Counted from the first letter of the stretch, positions 1 through 9,345 are shown. The stretch is 48,021 bases of DNA from Microvirga massiliensis (GCF_001006805.1 NZ_LN811350.1:156338-204358), one strand, 5' to 3'. Made by a program: numbers and translations. The notes: generated by a model from the sequence alone, not told the origin.

Positions 1-8
1 CGCCGATA

Positions 9-3000
9 TTATGCTGCAGCACTGTTTGTGCTGCCGATGCAAAGGTCCTCAATCAGCCTGTTAAATTCCGTCTCAATCTCGTAGACGGCCGTGAATTCCA
101 CAAAGACCCACCGTCCGAACTGTGCGAGGTTATTCACGCCCGGCACCCAATAGGCGCGCATAGTGTTGGCCTTTTCCTTAGCATTCTCCCCGCGAAGACC
201 CTTGATCTCGACGATCAGATTGAGCGGCTCGGGCCCGCCGTCATCGAACTGCACGATGAAGTCCGGCAGATACTTCCGAGGCGTGGATCCGGCCAGATAA
301 GGCACCTCCAAGCCAAGGTTCTGGTTCTTGACGTAGGCGCGCACGCGCGGATGCGCCTCTGCAACCCGGCAGAACTCGGCCTCCCAGTCGCTGTCACAAA
401 CAACCCAATTCACGTGACATTTGCGAGGATCGGTCTGCCAGCGCGTTTCCTTCGAGGTCGTGAAATTGACGTGTGCGGTGGAGCCTGTGGGATTGTAGGC
501 GTCGAGGATCGCTTTGACCGGGTGCTCGCCCGACAGCGTCTCAGTGATTGCAGCCTTGATGCGCTCGGCCGCCATGTCGGCGATCTCCTTGTAAAGGAGT
601 TGCGCCGGATAGGTGCCGCCAGAGCACTTGAGATAGCCGCCTTCGAGCCATTGCCGCGTGATCCGCTTCAATTGGCCGAACAGGTGGAGCTTGGGCTCCT
701 CGCCGGGATCTCGATACTTGTTATAGAGAAGGTGACGGGCCAGGTGGAACAGGATCGTGGACGAGCGCATGTCTTCGAGATGTGCGATCGTCAGATCGAC
801 GCCTTCGCCGATAATGCCCTGATTTTTTGTGATCGATGGCCCAACCAGTTCCGGCGTCAGGTGCAGCACGTGGTCGAGGCCGAAGGCTGCCTCGAGCCGC
901 TCGTCAGGAAGCTCGACCCGATAGCCCTCGACACGCGGAAAGGTGATTTCGAGCGGATCGCGATCCGGCCTCACGGCATGGACGCGAACAGTCTCCCGCG
1001 GCTTGGCCGGCGGTGAGACGACGGGCTTCGCCGCAAAGTCGAACGGGATGCCGAGCACGTCCGCGTATTCGACATTGAACAGGCTGTCCTCATTGAGATC
1101 ATAGGACTGGCGGCGCAGGCCGCGGCCGACGACCTGCTCGCATAGGAGCTGCGTCCCGAAGGCGCGGACGCCGAGAATGTGCGTGACCGTGTTGGCGTCC
1201 CAGCCCTCCGTGAGCATCGACACGGAGACGACGCAGCGGATCTGTTCGCCGAGCCGGCCCTTCTTGCCAACGGTGTTCATGACCTCGCGGAGGAGCGTCG
1301 CGTCGTCGATCGTGTCACCTGCACGAATATCGCCGGTGCGCTCGACGATCTCGCGGCGGAAACGCTCGATCTCGTCGGCGGCCATCTCGCGGAAATCCTT
1401 GTCGAGAGCCTCGCCAGATTCGAGCTGCGCCGAATCGATTAGGATTGTATTCGGGCGCGCGAGCCGGTTACCGAAATCATCGTAGTTGCGGAACAGTGCG
1501 AGGCGGCCGTTCTCGAGAGTCGCCGAGTCGTCGTCGTTCTCGCGATGAAAGCCGGAGATGTATTTGTAGATAAGTTCCGAAGTCGAGGTGTTGTTGCAGA
1601 CCACAATGAAGACCGGCGGAACACCGATCCCCTCGCGCTCCCAGAGCTCGAATGTCTTCTGATGATGGCCATAAAGGGCTTCGAGCGCCGTCAGGAGCTC
1701 CGCCGGCAGGCTCAGGGGATCGAGCGACTTTCCAGAAGCTCCGCGCCCCTTCTTCGGCAGCTTCTTGCCGATGTGGTCCCACAGATTCCGGAACTTCGGC
1801 GTGTCACCCCCCGGCACATTATCGGCGACCGGGACCCGTGGCAGCTTGACGATGCCGCACTCGATTGCGTCCATGAGCGAGAAGTCACTCATCGTCCAGG
1901 GAAACAGCGTCCCTTCGACATAGCCCGAACCGCGCAGGAAGAAGGGCGTGGCCGAGAGATCGTAGACGATCGACAGGCCGAGCTTGCGCTTCACCGCTTC
2001 GAGCCCGGAAATCCACATCCGGGCTGCCTCGTTGTTCGCCTTCGCTTCGTCCTTTTCCTCGCCCTTCAGGTCCTCCTCGGCCGCATCCCTCACGCGCTCT
2101 CGATAGCAGTGATGCGCCTCATCGTTCAGCACGACGATGTTCTTCATACCCATCAGCTCGGGCATGACGCGCTGGAGCATCTGACCCTCGGTCTCGAGTG
2201 TCTGCAGCTTCTCGCCGCGCCAGCCTTCGATTGCGTTGCGCGTGCCCTTCGCGACCTCCATGCGCTCGCGCAGCTTGAACGCGTGATAATTCGTGATGAC
2301 GATCTTCGCGCGATCGATGTCGGCGAGCATGTCCGGCGGAACGATCTCGCGATGTCGATAGTAGCTCTCCGGATCGTTCGGCAGAAGCACCCGCAGCCGA
2401 TCCCTGATCGTGATACCGGGCGCGACGATCAGGAAGCCGCGCGAGAAGTGCCTGCTATTCGGGTGACGGACGGCATTAACGGTCTGCCACGCGATCAGCA
2501 TCGCCATGACGGTGGTTTTGCCGGCGCCGGTGGCGAGTTTCAGGGCAATGCGCAGGAGTTCCGGGTTAGCCTGTGCGTTTGCGTTCTTGATGTGCGCCCA
2601 GAACTTGGAGGCCCGCGGGCCGAGCTTCGGCGCAACCTCAGTCAGCCAGATCGCCGTTTCGACTGCCTCGATCTGGCAGAAGAATGGACGAATGCCTTGG
2701 AACTCGTGGTGGCGCCAGTGCTTCAGGAGACGGGCAGTCTCCGGCGTCACGAGCCACTGGTCCGGGTTCGGCAGGTTGCGCCAGATCTCGACGTGAGTCC
2801 GGATCTCGTTGATGATCGGGGTTGGGTTGTATTCCTGCTCGTCGGACGATAGCCCCGCACTATCCTCGAAGACCATCTGGGCCTGCGCGCGCGCCTGCCT
2901 GCGCTTCTTCGGCTTGGGAACAGGCGTGATGAGGTCGGAGCGGCGGCGTGCCTCGATGATCTGATTGGTTGGCTGCCCGTCCGCGTCTAGTTCCCAGTGG

Positions 3001-3059
3001 CGGCCAGGATACGCGTACGGCGAATTCAGAATCGGCCGCTCGAAAAACTGCTCCGTCAT
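9..3059 (-). CDS. Helicase-nuclease restriction enzyme (type III res-like, BPTD_3080 family)
   Basis: This 1016-residue protein is a superfamily 2 DNA translocase with a C-terminal nuclease, the architecture of a restriction subunit. Visible motifs are Walker A (ATGAGKTT, near residue 176), the DEAH box (NDEAHH, about 315), LSATPFF (about 370), and motif VI (QVVGRGLRRQ, about 655). Near residues 930-950 a PD-(D/E)xK-like nuclease centre appears as PDFIVQF followed by EIKG. The length and the N-terminal start MTEQFFERPI fit the BPTD_3080-type restriction endonucleases. A GGGGAG ribosome site precedes the ATG. A partner methyltransferase would be expected, but nothing lies between this gene and the left edge, so it may be outside the window. 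The gene lies outside the left attachment repeat, so it is not part of the 40-kb element. The family-level call is firm; the exact system type is inferred. Confidence 0.85.
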   Translation of the reverse strand: MTEQFFERPILNSPYAYPGRHWELDADGQPTNQIIEARRRSDLITPVPKPKKRRQARAQAQMVFEDSAGLSSDEQEYNPTPIINEIRTHVEIWRNLPNPDQWLVTPETARLLKHWRHHEFQGIRPFFCQIEAVETAIWLTEVAPKLGPRASKFWAHIKNANAQANPELLRIALKLATGAGKTTVMAMLIAWQTVNAVRHPNSRHFSRGFLIVAPGITIRDRLRVLLPNDPESYYRHREIVPPDMLADIDRAKIVITNYHAFKLRERMEVAKGTRNAIEGWRGEKLQTLETEGQMLQRVMPELMGMKNIVVLNDEAHHCYRERVRDAAEEDLKGEEKDEAKANNEAARMWISGLEAVKRKLGLSIVYDLSATPFFLRGSGYVEGTLFPWTMSDFSLMDAIECGIVKLPRVPVADNVPGGDTPKFRNLWDHIGKKLPKKGRGASGKSLDPLSLPAELLTALEALYGHHQKTFELWEREGIGVPPVFIVVCNNTSTSELIYKYISGFHRENDDDSATLENGRLALFRNYDDFGNRLARPNTILIDSAQLESGEALDKDFREMAADEIERFRREIVERTGDIRAGDTIDDATLLREVMNTVGKKGRLGEQIRCVVSVSMLTEGWDANTVTHILGVRAFGTQLLCEQVVGRGLRRQSYDLNEDSLFNVEYADVLGIPFDFAAKPVVSPPAKPRETVRVHAVRPDRDPLEITFPRVEGYRVELPDERLEAAFGLDHVLHLTPELVGPSITKNQGIIGEGVDLTIAHLEDMRSSTILFHLARHLLYNKYRDPGEEPKLHLFGQLKRITRQWLEGGYLKCSGGTYPAQLLYKEIADMAAERIKAAITETLSGEHPVKAILDAYNPTGSTAHVNFTTSKETRWQTDPRKCHVNWVVCDSDWEAEFCRVAEAHPRVRAYVKNQNLGLEVPYLAGSTPRKYLPDFIVQFDDGGPEPLNLIVEIKGLRGENAKEKANTMRAYWVPGVNNLAQFGRWVFVEFTAVYEIETEFNRLIEDLCIGSTNSAAA

Positions 3060-3143
3060 GCCCCACGCTCCCCAGTCTTGTCTCTTGCGGACAAGTTCTC
3101 ATTGAGGAGAATCGTTACTCAATTACACGCCGGACGCCAAGAC

Positions 3144-3168
3144 TGCGGCATATCAATGATTTGCCGCA
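3144..3168. promoter_or_regulatory. Inverted repeat upstream of the restriction gene
   Basis: The arms TGCGGCA and TGCCGCA are separated by 11 bases, about 85 bases upstream of the minus-strand restriction gene start. The position would suit an operator or a leader hairpin. Function is inferred from position only. Confidence 0.3.
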
Positions 3169-3264
3169 TACGTTAGGGAATGTCGCTTTGGGCGAAAGTC
3201 TGGTCTGGCGAAGTCCAGAGCGGATCTGACTCGCGTATCTCAGCGGAACACCTTGGTCTGGTGT

Positions 3265-3280
3265 TGGTGCCCAGGAGAGG
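3265..3280. other. Left attachment site (attL) of the 40-kb element
   Basis: The 16 bases TGGTGCCCAGGAGAGG are identical to the 3' end of tRNA-Leu, including the CCA complement, at 43270-43285, and in the same orientation. Similarity stops on both sides. A direct repeat of a tRNA 3' end opposite a tRNA-adjacent tyrosine integrase is the classic mark of site-specific integration. The exact crossover within the 16 bases cannot be read from sequence. Confidence 0.8.
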
Positions 3281-3428
3281 GCGTGAAGGATCGAGTACAT
3301 CCAAGCACTTGGGGAAACCTGGGGGATGGACTTCGACTCGTATTTCCCCGTACCGTCTCACGCCCGCTCCCCCAGCTTTTGTTCATAGCTACAGTCGCTC
3401 ATGAACTGGATGCCCAACGGATGTGAGC

Positions 3429-3593
3429 ATGCCCAATCCTTCTGGAACTTCCGTCGCCCATTTCTATTTCGTTCGCAAGGCGATGTGGGACGGCGATGGT
3501 CGAGCGGCTGAGCGATTTTCCATGAGTGATCGTCCGGATCAATTGCCCCCTTTGCTCCCACCGCAAAGGTCCATATCGGCTGGCGCGACATAA
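3429..3593 (+). CDS. Possible small protein, 54 residues, unrecognised
   Basis: This is an open frame from ATG with a fairly natural composition near its start (FYFVRKAMWDGDG) and a proline-rich tail. It has no clear ribosome site and no family I recognise. It lies just inside the left attachment repeat and could equally be a decayed fragment. Confidence 0.2.
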   Translation: MPNPSGTSVAHFYFVRKAMWDGDGRAAERFSMSDRPDQLPPLLPPQRSISAGAT

Positions 3594-3666
3594 ACCACGC
3601 CCGTCGTGCCAATCCCACCGAAAAGTAGCCGCGATGGATGTTCGGGTTGACTACTCCACGTCTTAC

Positions 3667-4776
3667 CTACTGGTTTGCTTTCACGTGGCCGAGATTTCGC
3701 GGCTCATACCGTCCCACAATGGTTTCTTCCTTGCCCTGAGTGACAAGGTCATTACGGCCGAGACGATGCCTGACACTCTCGTGTACGCTCTCGTTGATGG
3801 TCGGAAGCAGATTGCCCTGAGTATCTACGGGCGCGTAAAGCCGCTCGTAAAAGGCGACCTGAAACGGCTTTCCCTCGACGCATCGAAGGGTTGGTGTCAG
3901 CATGTCTTTTGTTGACCACCCGGTCCGAGAATCGTGCCGGGGAGCCAGCGGATTGAGCTTGTTTGAATCGGGCAACATAGACCAATCTATCGCTAAACCA
4001 TTCTCGCTCGCTTTCCCCGCCATCCAGACCAGTGGAATGTCGGCCAACTCGCGATCAGCGTATCCTCCTCCGACATCCGAGTGCGCTCCTGCGAACCATA
4101 CCTGTTCTATACGAATTACAGCCGGAACCTGACCTGTCCAAAGAGTGGGGACAAATTCGTCCCGATGCTCATCGATGGCGAGCGCATGACAACCATGTTT
4201 CACAATCCTGGACGGCGACGTATCGTGAAAGGTGTAGTTATCTCGGGTGAATGCCCCGAGAATGGCGGTGGGAACACCTAACGCTCCCACTGTGTCCCAG
4301 ACGCCTAGAAATGTGATCTCGACATCCATGTGGGTATCGGAACCGCAGGACGCACAGAAGCCCTGAGGCGTGCGATCAACCTCTTCGCGGTAGTACTTCC
4401 AAGCCCGCGTGAGGTCTCCAAGTTTCTGTCGTTTCAGCAGGCCACAGCAGCCGATAAATCCAGCAAGGCTGCGGGCCGTGAAAGCACCACGCGAGAAGCC
4501 GAAGAGAAAAATCCCGTCTCCAGGAACGTAGTTCTGGGCGAGGAACATATAGCCCGAGCGAATATTGTCATCAACGCCGAGCCCTGTTGCACCCTCAATT
4601 AGCTTCTGAGCGGCAATGCCGGTCGAGCCTACGCCACGCAAGTACAGGACCAGTTGAGGGTCGCCGCGATGCTGGGTGGCATGAATGGCGCGCGCAAGCC
4701 GGGTCACGTTTGTCTCGGCCTCTTCACTGTCGGCGCTATTCCAAGTTCCGTCGAAGCAAACAACCAGCCGCTTCAT
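3667..4776 (-). CDS. DUF2235 alpha/beta hydrolase (Tle1-like phospholipase domain)
   Basis: This 369-residue protein opens with MKRLVVCFDGTWN, the typical start of DUF2235 proteins. That catalytic domain is shared with Tle1 phospholipase effectors of type VI secretion. The nucleophile elbow GFSRG puts the catalytic serine at residue 95. The likely aspartate is D161 in VWDTVGALG, and the likely histidine is H232 in FAGAHSDVGGG. All three triad members are present, so it should be an active esterase or lipase. It has no signal peptide or membrane segment. A GGAGG ribosome site precedes the ATG. It stands alone, with 800 gene-free bases upstream and no secretion genes nearby, so an effector role is not supported. 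A membrane-lipid-attacking defence role is possible but inferred. Confidence 0.8.
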   Translation of the reverse strand: MKRLVVCFDGTWNSADSEEAETNVTRLARAIHATQHRGDPQLVLYLRGVGSTGIAAQKLIEGATGLGVDDNIRSGYMFLAQNYVPGDGIFLFGFSRGAFTARSLAGFIGCCGLLKRQKLGDLTRAWKYYREEVDRTPQGFCASCGSDTHMDVEITFLGVWDTVGALGVPTAILGAFTRDNYTFHDTSPSRIVKHGCHALAIDEHRDEFVPTLWTGQVPAVIRIEQVWFAGAHSDVGGGYADRELADIPLVWMAGKASENGLAIDWSMLPDSNKLNPLAPRHDSRTGWSTKDMLTPTLRCVEGKPFQVAFYERLYAPVDTQGNLLPTINESVHESVRHRLGRNDLVTQGKEETIVGRYEPRNLGHVKANQ

Positions 4777-5582
4777 CTGATTCCTCCGAAATCCATGTCT
4801 TGCGTTCAGTAACGGCTGTCGGGTGCTAATCTGACAGTGGCTTGTTTAGATCGTCGCTCAATTGCATAAGATAGCACTCGCGACGGCGACCGAGTTCATT
4901 GCTCTGGTTCAGTTTGCATGCAGTTTCCGGCTCTTGAAGAATCGGATGAGCGCCCTCCTCGATCTTCCGCTGGCGAGCTTGGATCGGTTTGCGATTGGCA
5001 CTCGTCTGCGCGAGGTCGGCCATTTGGAAGGCGCGAATACCGACGCAACGACCGAAAACGCCCCTCCGTCCAAGTGACGGTCTCTCTTGCGAAGTGGATG
5101 ACGGCGGAAGCCCTTGTAGCGGGCTTCCTCGTCGCAACCATGGTGGACAGGTTGCCGGGCGGGAATATGGCTCTCGCCCTCCCGGGCAACACGCTGCCAG
5201 CCAGAGCCATTCTTGTTGTTCTGGTCCTTGCTCTAGCCCAGTCTCGGAAGCAAACGTCAACCCTGCGGTGTCTCTGATCGAAAGTATTGTGGGCTTGCTG
5301 CCAAGTCGAGAGTTCGCCGCATTCATCATTGCCCAACGGCTTGGCGCTCTGCCTGCACTGGCGTTGATAAGATGGTTGCTGGCTCCCAAGTTGTGCGATT
5401 CCGGGCAAAACTGAGCACCTGTGGCTTGATCTGACAATCTGTCCTGGTCTTTCCAACCCCAAGCGTTGCTGGCATCAGCGAGTTTGCCGTTCTCCTCTGG
5501 TTCTCACAGGAAGCACTCAATCTGCGCCCTGTGGCCGCGCGCCTTCCAGACCTTCTGTGGGAATAGTAATACGCTCTCCCAA
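4777..5582. other. Gene-free stretch
   Basis: Several overlapping open frames exist on both strands, but none has natural composition throughout or a convincing ribosome site. Short hydrophobic stretches in shifted plus-strand frames (about 5090-5410) could be decayed coding sequence. I recognise nothing. Confidence 0.4.
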
Positions 5583-6905
5583 CTATCTCTTACGAAATGA
5601 AGCCTCCAATGTTGTCTCAGTCGTGCGAAGGATTCTCGGCACAAACCGCTCGGAGAAACCAGCTATGAAACTCCACATCACCAATGTTGCTAACTCACCA
5701 ATGGGCCATGTGACGGACAACTCATCCGCGGACTCGGGGTTGGCTGAACGAGCTTCCGGAGGCTTCCCGGACTTATCCGCGGACTCCGAGTTGGCTGAAC
5801 GAGCATCCGGAGACTTCTTGGTCACATGATAATGGAGTTGATCGAAATCAGGGAATACTTCACCTTTGATTATACCAGATTGGAGAAAAAACATTACGGT
5901 AAGTGCGCCCATGACTCCAACCAAGCATCTTAAACTGATAGTCGCCCAGTCTTCCAAATCCTTCCATTCTCCAACTGGCAATTTATCTATATTTTTCTGG
6001 AAATACAGCAATCGGCTAAATACAACGCCAAATAAACCAGCGGTAAATACAGCCGCAATCGGCAAAGATGGCGACATTTTGATTAATATTCTGTTATCGG
6101 GATTTGCTGACATACCCAGCATTCGCAAAACCTGAGAGCTTATACTTTGTTCTGATACAATGCTGGTAACTAGATGGGCATGGGTGAATAAGAAACATGC
6201 AAGAGCAAAAATGCCAACAATAGTTATACGCCAACGCGCTTTTTGCTGGACAGGAATAGAATGCAGCCTCTTCAAGTATTCCCAATGCAAACTCTCGTAA
6301 CAGCGAACAGCTAACGCTCTTAGCGGAGCTTCACAACCCTGTTTACACTTTGGAGGCCCCTCCTTTGTCTCTACGCACTGGCTTGCCAATACATTCAACT
6401 CAGCCTCTAGTGTCGGAACTGATTTCACGCCTTGGTTAGTAAGCAAGTTTATGACTCGCCTCAAGTCTCCCAGTAATTCGTCAGCAGGGATTATCCGTGC
6501 AAGCTCGGATTCCAAATGATACGCGTCCGCCCACGCTTCTTCGATGGATGTCGATTCGGCTTTATTAGCCCATTTTTCATAAAAGTTGTCGAGCCTTTCC
6601 CGTGTAAGCGACATTATTGCCTGTTGCCGCCGAGAGAGAGGAATATTACCTTCTTCCGAGTAATATTCCTCATAGTGGTTTGCTCTAAGTCTAAGGTTTA
6701 CTATAAAGGCGCGCAACCTAATATCGTCAAAAAGTATTTCTTTAAATGAACGGAATAATGGCCAAATACGGAATACTCGATCCGAATTGACCTCTTTCTT
6801 TGTGGGACTTGGATTGTCTCTGAGTTTGTGCCTATGTGCATCCGGCTCAAGCGAGATGCTCCGTGGTGTAGACCCGTTGCTCGCGGCTTCACTCGCCTCC
6901 GGCAT
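5583..6905 (-). CDS. Unknown membrane protein with four helices and a duplicated 17-residue segment
   Basis: From the chosen start this encodes 440 residues. The ATG at 6905 is chosen because GGAGGG lies five bases before it; an upstream in-frame ATG at 6962 lacks a good ribosome site. The first 230 residues or so are hydrophilic and helical, with a small Cys-rich patch (CVETKEGPPKCKQGCEAP). Four membrane segments follow: one ending in THAHLVTSIV, one in FGVVFSRLLYF, one around VGVMGALTVMFFL, and one around LVMWSFIAGFSERFVP near the C terminus. The loop before the last helix carries a tandem 17-residue duplication. The IAGFSE-(R/K)-FVP ending recurs in unrelated bacterial membrane proteins of unknown role. 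The gene is AT-rich relative to the flank, which suggests transfer. I do not recognise the family. Confidence 0.7.
   Translation of the reverse strand: MPEASEAASNGSTPRSISLEPDAHRHKLRDNPSPTKKEVNSDRVFRIWPLFRSFKEILFDDIRLRAFIVNLRLRANHYEEYYSEEGNIPLSRRQQAIMSLTRERLDNFYEKWANKAESTSIEEAWADAYHLESELARIIPADELLGDLRRVINLLTNQGVKSVPTLEAELNVLASQCVETKEGPPKCKQGCEAPLRALAVRCYESLHWEYLKRLHSIPVQQKARWRITIVGIFALACFLFTHAHLVTSIVSEQSISSQVLRMLGMSANPDNRILIKMSPSLPIAAVFTAGLFGVVFSRLLYFQKNIDKLPVGEWKDLEDWATISLRCLVGVMGALTVMFFLQSGIIKGEVFPDFDQLHYHVTKKSPDARSANSESADKSGKPPEARSANPESADELSVTWPIGELATLVMWSFIAGFSERFVPRILRTTETTLEASFRKR
5725..5811. repeat. Tandem 51-base duplication inside the membrane-protein gene
   Basis: A 36-base unit beginning TCCGCGGACTC recurs with a period of 51 bases (5725 and 5776) and only a few mismatches. 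It encodes two copies of a 17-residue segment rich in Ala, Ser and Glu (ARSANSESAD, then ARSANPESAD) in the loop before the last membrane helix. Confidence 0.85.
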
Positions 6906-7226
6906 CGTTCCCTCCATCCACAAGCTATGGAATTTCCTGACCGACGACAGTGATGTTAACATACACCGTCCGTAGCATTCTGTTGAGGGCGGAAATCATC
7001 ACGACAACGCAATACGTTGAGTAAATCTGAGGGGCGATTTTGCGCTCGCATCAGCCCGTGAAATCTCGCGTCCACTCCCCCAGCCTTTGCACTCCCTCTT
7101 CGTTTCGCTGTTAGGCAACTCTCTGTCGAAAGCGGTTGGCTGACAGCCCATTTGCGAGGGCTAAAACGAGGCTTGTTGCGGGCGCGGGATTGTCCCATTT
7201 CCTTTCGATTGCCGAACTCACGCTAA

Positions 7227-7466
7227 GCGAATGCTCTGCGCTGGCTCCAGAAGCGACGTGATCTTAAGAACTCGATCTGGCGGGAAACCTCAGACAGTGG
7301 CGATGCACAGGCGACGAGGACCGAAGTCGAGATGGACCTGGACAAGGTGGTGTTTGTGCCGGTGGCCAAGGGCGGCTCCCGGTCCGATTCAGTTGCCTGC
7401 CGCAACAACCTGGACTACATCATCGGAGCGAAAGAGCGCAGAAGAGCGGGTCAAGAACTATCGTGA
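7227..7466 (+). pseudogene. 5'-truncated remnant of an unknown gene
   Basis: A 79-codon open stretch with natural protein composition (LRWLQKRRDLKNSIW near its beginning, then DLDKVVFVPVAKGGSRSD and NNLDYIIGAKERRRAGQ) follows an in-frame stop and has no usable start codon. It ends in TGA overlapping a GTG in a GTGA arrangement with the next frame, which looks like preserved translational coupling. I do not recognise the family. Confidence 0.4.
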
Positions 7467-7603
7467 GGCGCTCGCGAGACTGTCACGAATTCCGCCGATA
7501 CACGAAGCAGGAGCTATCTGAGATTTCGCGAGAGGTGCTGGCGCGCGAGATTGACGATCCTTTTCGAACACGCCCCCCGTTCTCCCCCGTCGCCTCGCAT
7601 TAG
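7463..7603 (+). CDS. Possible 46-residue protein coupled to the preceding remnant
   Basis: The GTG start overlaps the TGA of the upstream frame. The product is charged and helix-prone (YTKQELSEISREVLAREIDD) with a proline-rich tail. The overlap and composition suggest a real former operon partner. With the upstream gene truncated, it may no longer be expressed. Confidence 0.35.
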   Translation: MRRSRDCHEFRRYTKQELSEISREVLAREIDDPFRTRPPFSPVASH

Positions 7604-7749
7604 ATGCGCTGTCCCTGGTGCTACTCGATGAGGTTCTTGAGCCTGCTATCCAGGCGCACGTGACATGGAGACCCGCATGTTCGGTCGCACCGTTCGAGCA
7701 TTGCTTTAAACTCATTGCATTGCGAAAACACCTAGAGTTACTCGAATCC

Positions 7750-8313
7750 TTATAGGCCATATCTACGAAGTAGTTGCGCCTGCAAGTCTGGTGGAGATAT
7801 ACAACGCACGAGAATTTCTACCCGGCTACGACTCCAGCCTCTCTTCCTATCTAAGAAGGACCCATGTTTGGAAGCATTAACGGTCAGTCGGACTACCTCG
7901 TGAGATGACGAAAGTCGTTCCGCTTCGCTGATTGCCTGACGCATATCTTCCTGCATGCGTGCCCTTACCGCATCTTTGCCTCTCTGCCCTGCCAAGTCTA
8001 GCGCATAACTGTACGCCCTTTTGACATCGCGGGAATAATCGAAGGTCTGTCCAGACGCTATGCGCGAAACTGAAAAGCCACCGTTGTTTGTGCTGATCTC
8101 TATATTCCGGTGATTAACTATGATTTGACCGGCAGGAGGAGTTGAAGTGCACGATGCGGGACAGTCCCCACCTTCCCATGAGGCTGTACAACTCGCTTCG
8201 CAACCGGCAATCCATGTTTCTGCTCCAAAATTACACACCTGGGCGCTTGCTGCCGCCAGCCACGAAAGGACAATTGTGCTCGCGAGTACGATACGTGTCG
8301 CCAGTTCTCTCAT
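7750..8313 (-). CDS. Secreted Cys-rich protein of unknown function
   Basis: This 187-residue protein has a clear Sec signal peptide: basic MRELATR, a hydrophobic core (IVLASTIVLSWLAAAS), and likely cleavage after ASA. The mature N terminus carries six cysteines in about 35 residues (VCNFG, GCEASCTASW, DCPASC), which would form disulfides in the periplasm. The rest is a helical, charged domain (residues 85-150) and a short beta-like tail ending in a Leu/Arg-rich segment. A ribosome site AGGGAAC precedes the ATG. It lies 43 bases downstream of the next minus-strand gene and probably shares its transcript. I do not recognise a family. The pairing suggests an envelope role, which is inference. 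Confidence 0.65.
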   Translation of the reverse strand: MRELATRIVLASTIVLSWLAAASAQVCNFGAETWIAGCEASCTASWEGGDCPASCTSTPPAGQIIVNHRNIEISTNNGGFSVSRIASGQTFDYSRDVKRAYSYALDLAGQRGKDAVRARMQEDMRQAISEAERLSSSHEVVRLTVNASKHGSFLDRKRGWSRSRVEILVRCISPPDLQAQLLRRYGL

Positions 8314-8356
8314 TGTAATCTGTTCCCTTTGGTCGATTAAATTCTAGCGAGCAGTC

Positions 8357-9316
8357 TCACGAGGACGGAAGGCTAACGACTACTATGAGCGTAATGACAT
8401 ACTTACTCGCAAGATTTTCAGCCATCTGAATTGTCAGTTCCCGAAGATGGAAATCTGGGACATATGAATCCTCAAACTTGTGCTGACTTCTTCTTAAATG
8501 GACTAACCGCTGCTTTTCACCTCCAGCAGAATACTCCCTTAGCCACCTTTCTCGTCTCATGTCTAAAACCTCTTTCCCGTCAAGGTCGATAGATACGGCT
8601 TTGGCGAGATCGACGGAACTTGTGACATCTCTTGTCGTGTGGCCCTCGCCGTTCGTGTGGAAGTCAATTTCCTGAACATGAACCCATACATCTAGGTTCA
8701 CAGTTGAGATGCTTCTTGATCCGAACACCGAGGATGCAGACGTAACCAACGCATCTGGGGGAATCTTGCACTCTCTGTTCTTGTTGGCGACACTGGAGTT
8801 TGAAGCATCCCCACTCGACTCCGTACAGCGTCCTCGAACTCTCTCAGGAAGAATGCCGACTCGGTAAATGCCTGCGTGGAGTACGCCATTATGTCGACGA
8901 AACTCCTGGGCCACGATAGGTTCTAATTGTCCTTTGGAAGCGAACACATTGGTGAGTTGCCCCTCGATCACCTTACGGAGCTTGTTGTCATCCTCTCCAA
9001 GTGCAGCGATGAGCGCGGGCTCCGTGCCAAACGCACGGTGAATTTCCCGAAGTAGTGCGGGGCTGTTCCAAACAGCTTTAAGCAACCACCCAGTAAGCAC
9101 TAATGATGGAATTGCGATAACGCCCGACCAGAAACGAGCGTCTTTGTAGAATGGTTTCTTTAAGTCATCGGTAATTTTCGCGACCTGTGCTCCAAGCGAC
9201 TTCAGAGATTCCTGTGCGCTTTCTAGGTCTGTTTTAATGGGTTCAATCTCTGCCGCTGCAATGCGCCGAGATTCGATGAGAACTTGGGCTAAATCCTCAT
9301 TCACTGAAACCCCCAT
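8357..9316 (-). CDS. Unknown single-pass membrane protein with N-terminal coiled coil
   Basis: This 319-residue protein has an N-terminal helical segment of about 55 residues with coiled-coil character (EIEPIKTDLESAQESLKSLG). One membrane segment follows near residues 64-83 (FWSGVIAIPSLVLTGWLL). A roughly 230-residue soluble region comes after it, probably outside the cytoplasm, with a Cys pair near residues 164-184. A strong ribosome site (AGGAG) precedes the ATG. The gene leads a likely two-gene operon with the secreted protein at 7750-8313, and tandem 29-base repeats lie just upstream. No family recognised. Confidence 0.65.
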   Translation of the reverse strand: MGVSVNEDLAQVLIESRRIAAAEIEPIKTDLESAQESLKSLGAQVAKITDDLKKPFYKDARFWSGVIAIPSLVLTGWLLKAVWNSPALLREIHRAFGTEPALIAALGEDDNKLRKVIEGQLTNVFASKGQLEPIVAQEFRRHNGVLHAGIYRVGILPERVRGRCTESSGDASNSSVANKNRECKIPPDALVTSASSVFGSRSISTVNLDVWVHVQEIDFHTNGEGHTTRDVTSSVDLAKAVSIDLDGKEVLDMRRERWLREYSAGGEKQRLVHLRRSQHKFEDSYVPDFHLRELTIQMAENLASKYVITLIVVVSLPSS

Positions 9317-9345
9317 CGTCTCCTATCTTGATTTCGCACCTGCTT

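Larger units (their letters stand above)
3060..3666. other. Intergenic stretch at the left island boundary
   Basis: It holds the inverted repeat at 3144-3168, the attL repeat at 3265-3280 and the doubtful 54-residue frame. I see nothing else supportable in it. Confidence 0.5.
6963..7749. other. Intergenic stretch with gene remnants
   Basis: Apart from the two plus-strand frames at 7227-7603, I see nothing supportable here. Confidence 0.4.

Noticed and set aside
1545..2852. Long plus-strand open frame of 435 codons
   Set aside because: It is antisense to the helicase-nuclease gene, whose motifs are all in the minus-strand frame; high GC keeps the opposite frame open.
4826..5437. Minus-strand open frame of 203 codons
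   Set aside because: Composition is irregular, no ribosome site is present, and competing frames on both strands look equally good.
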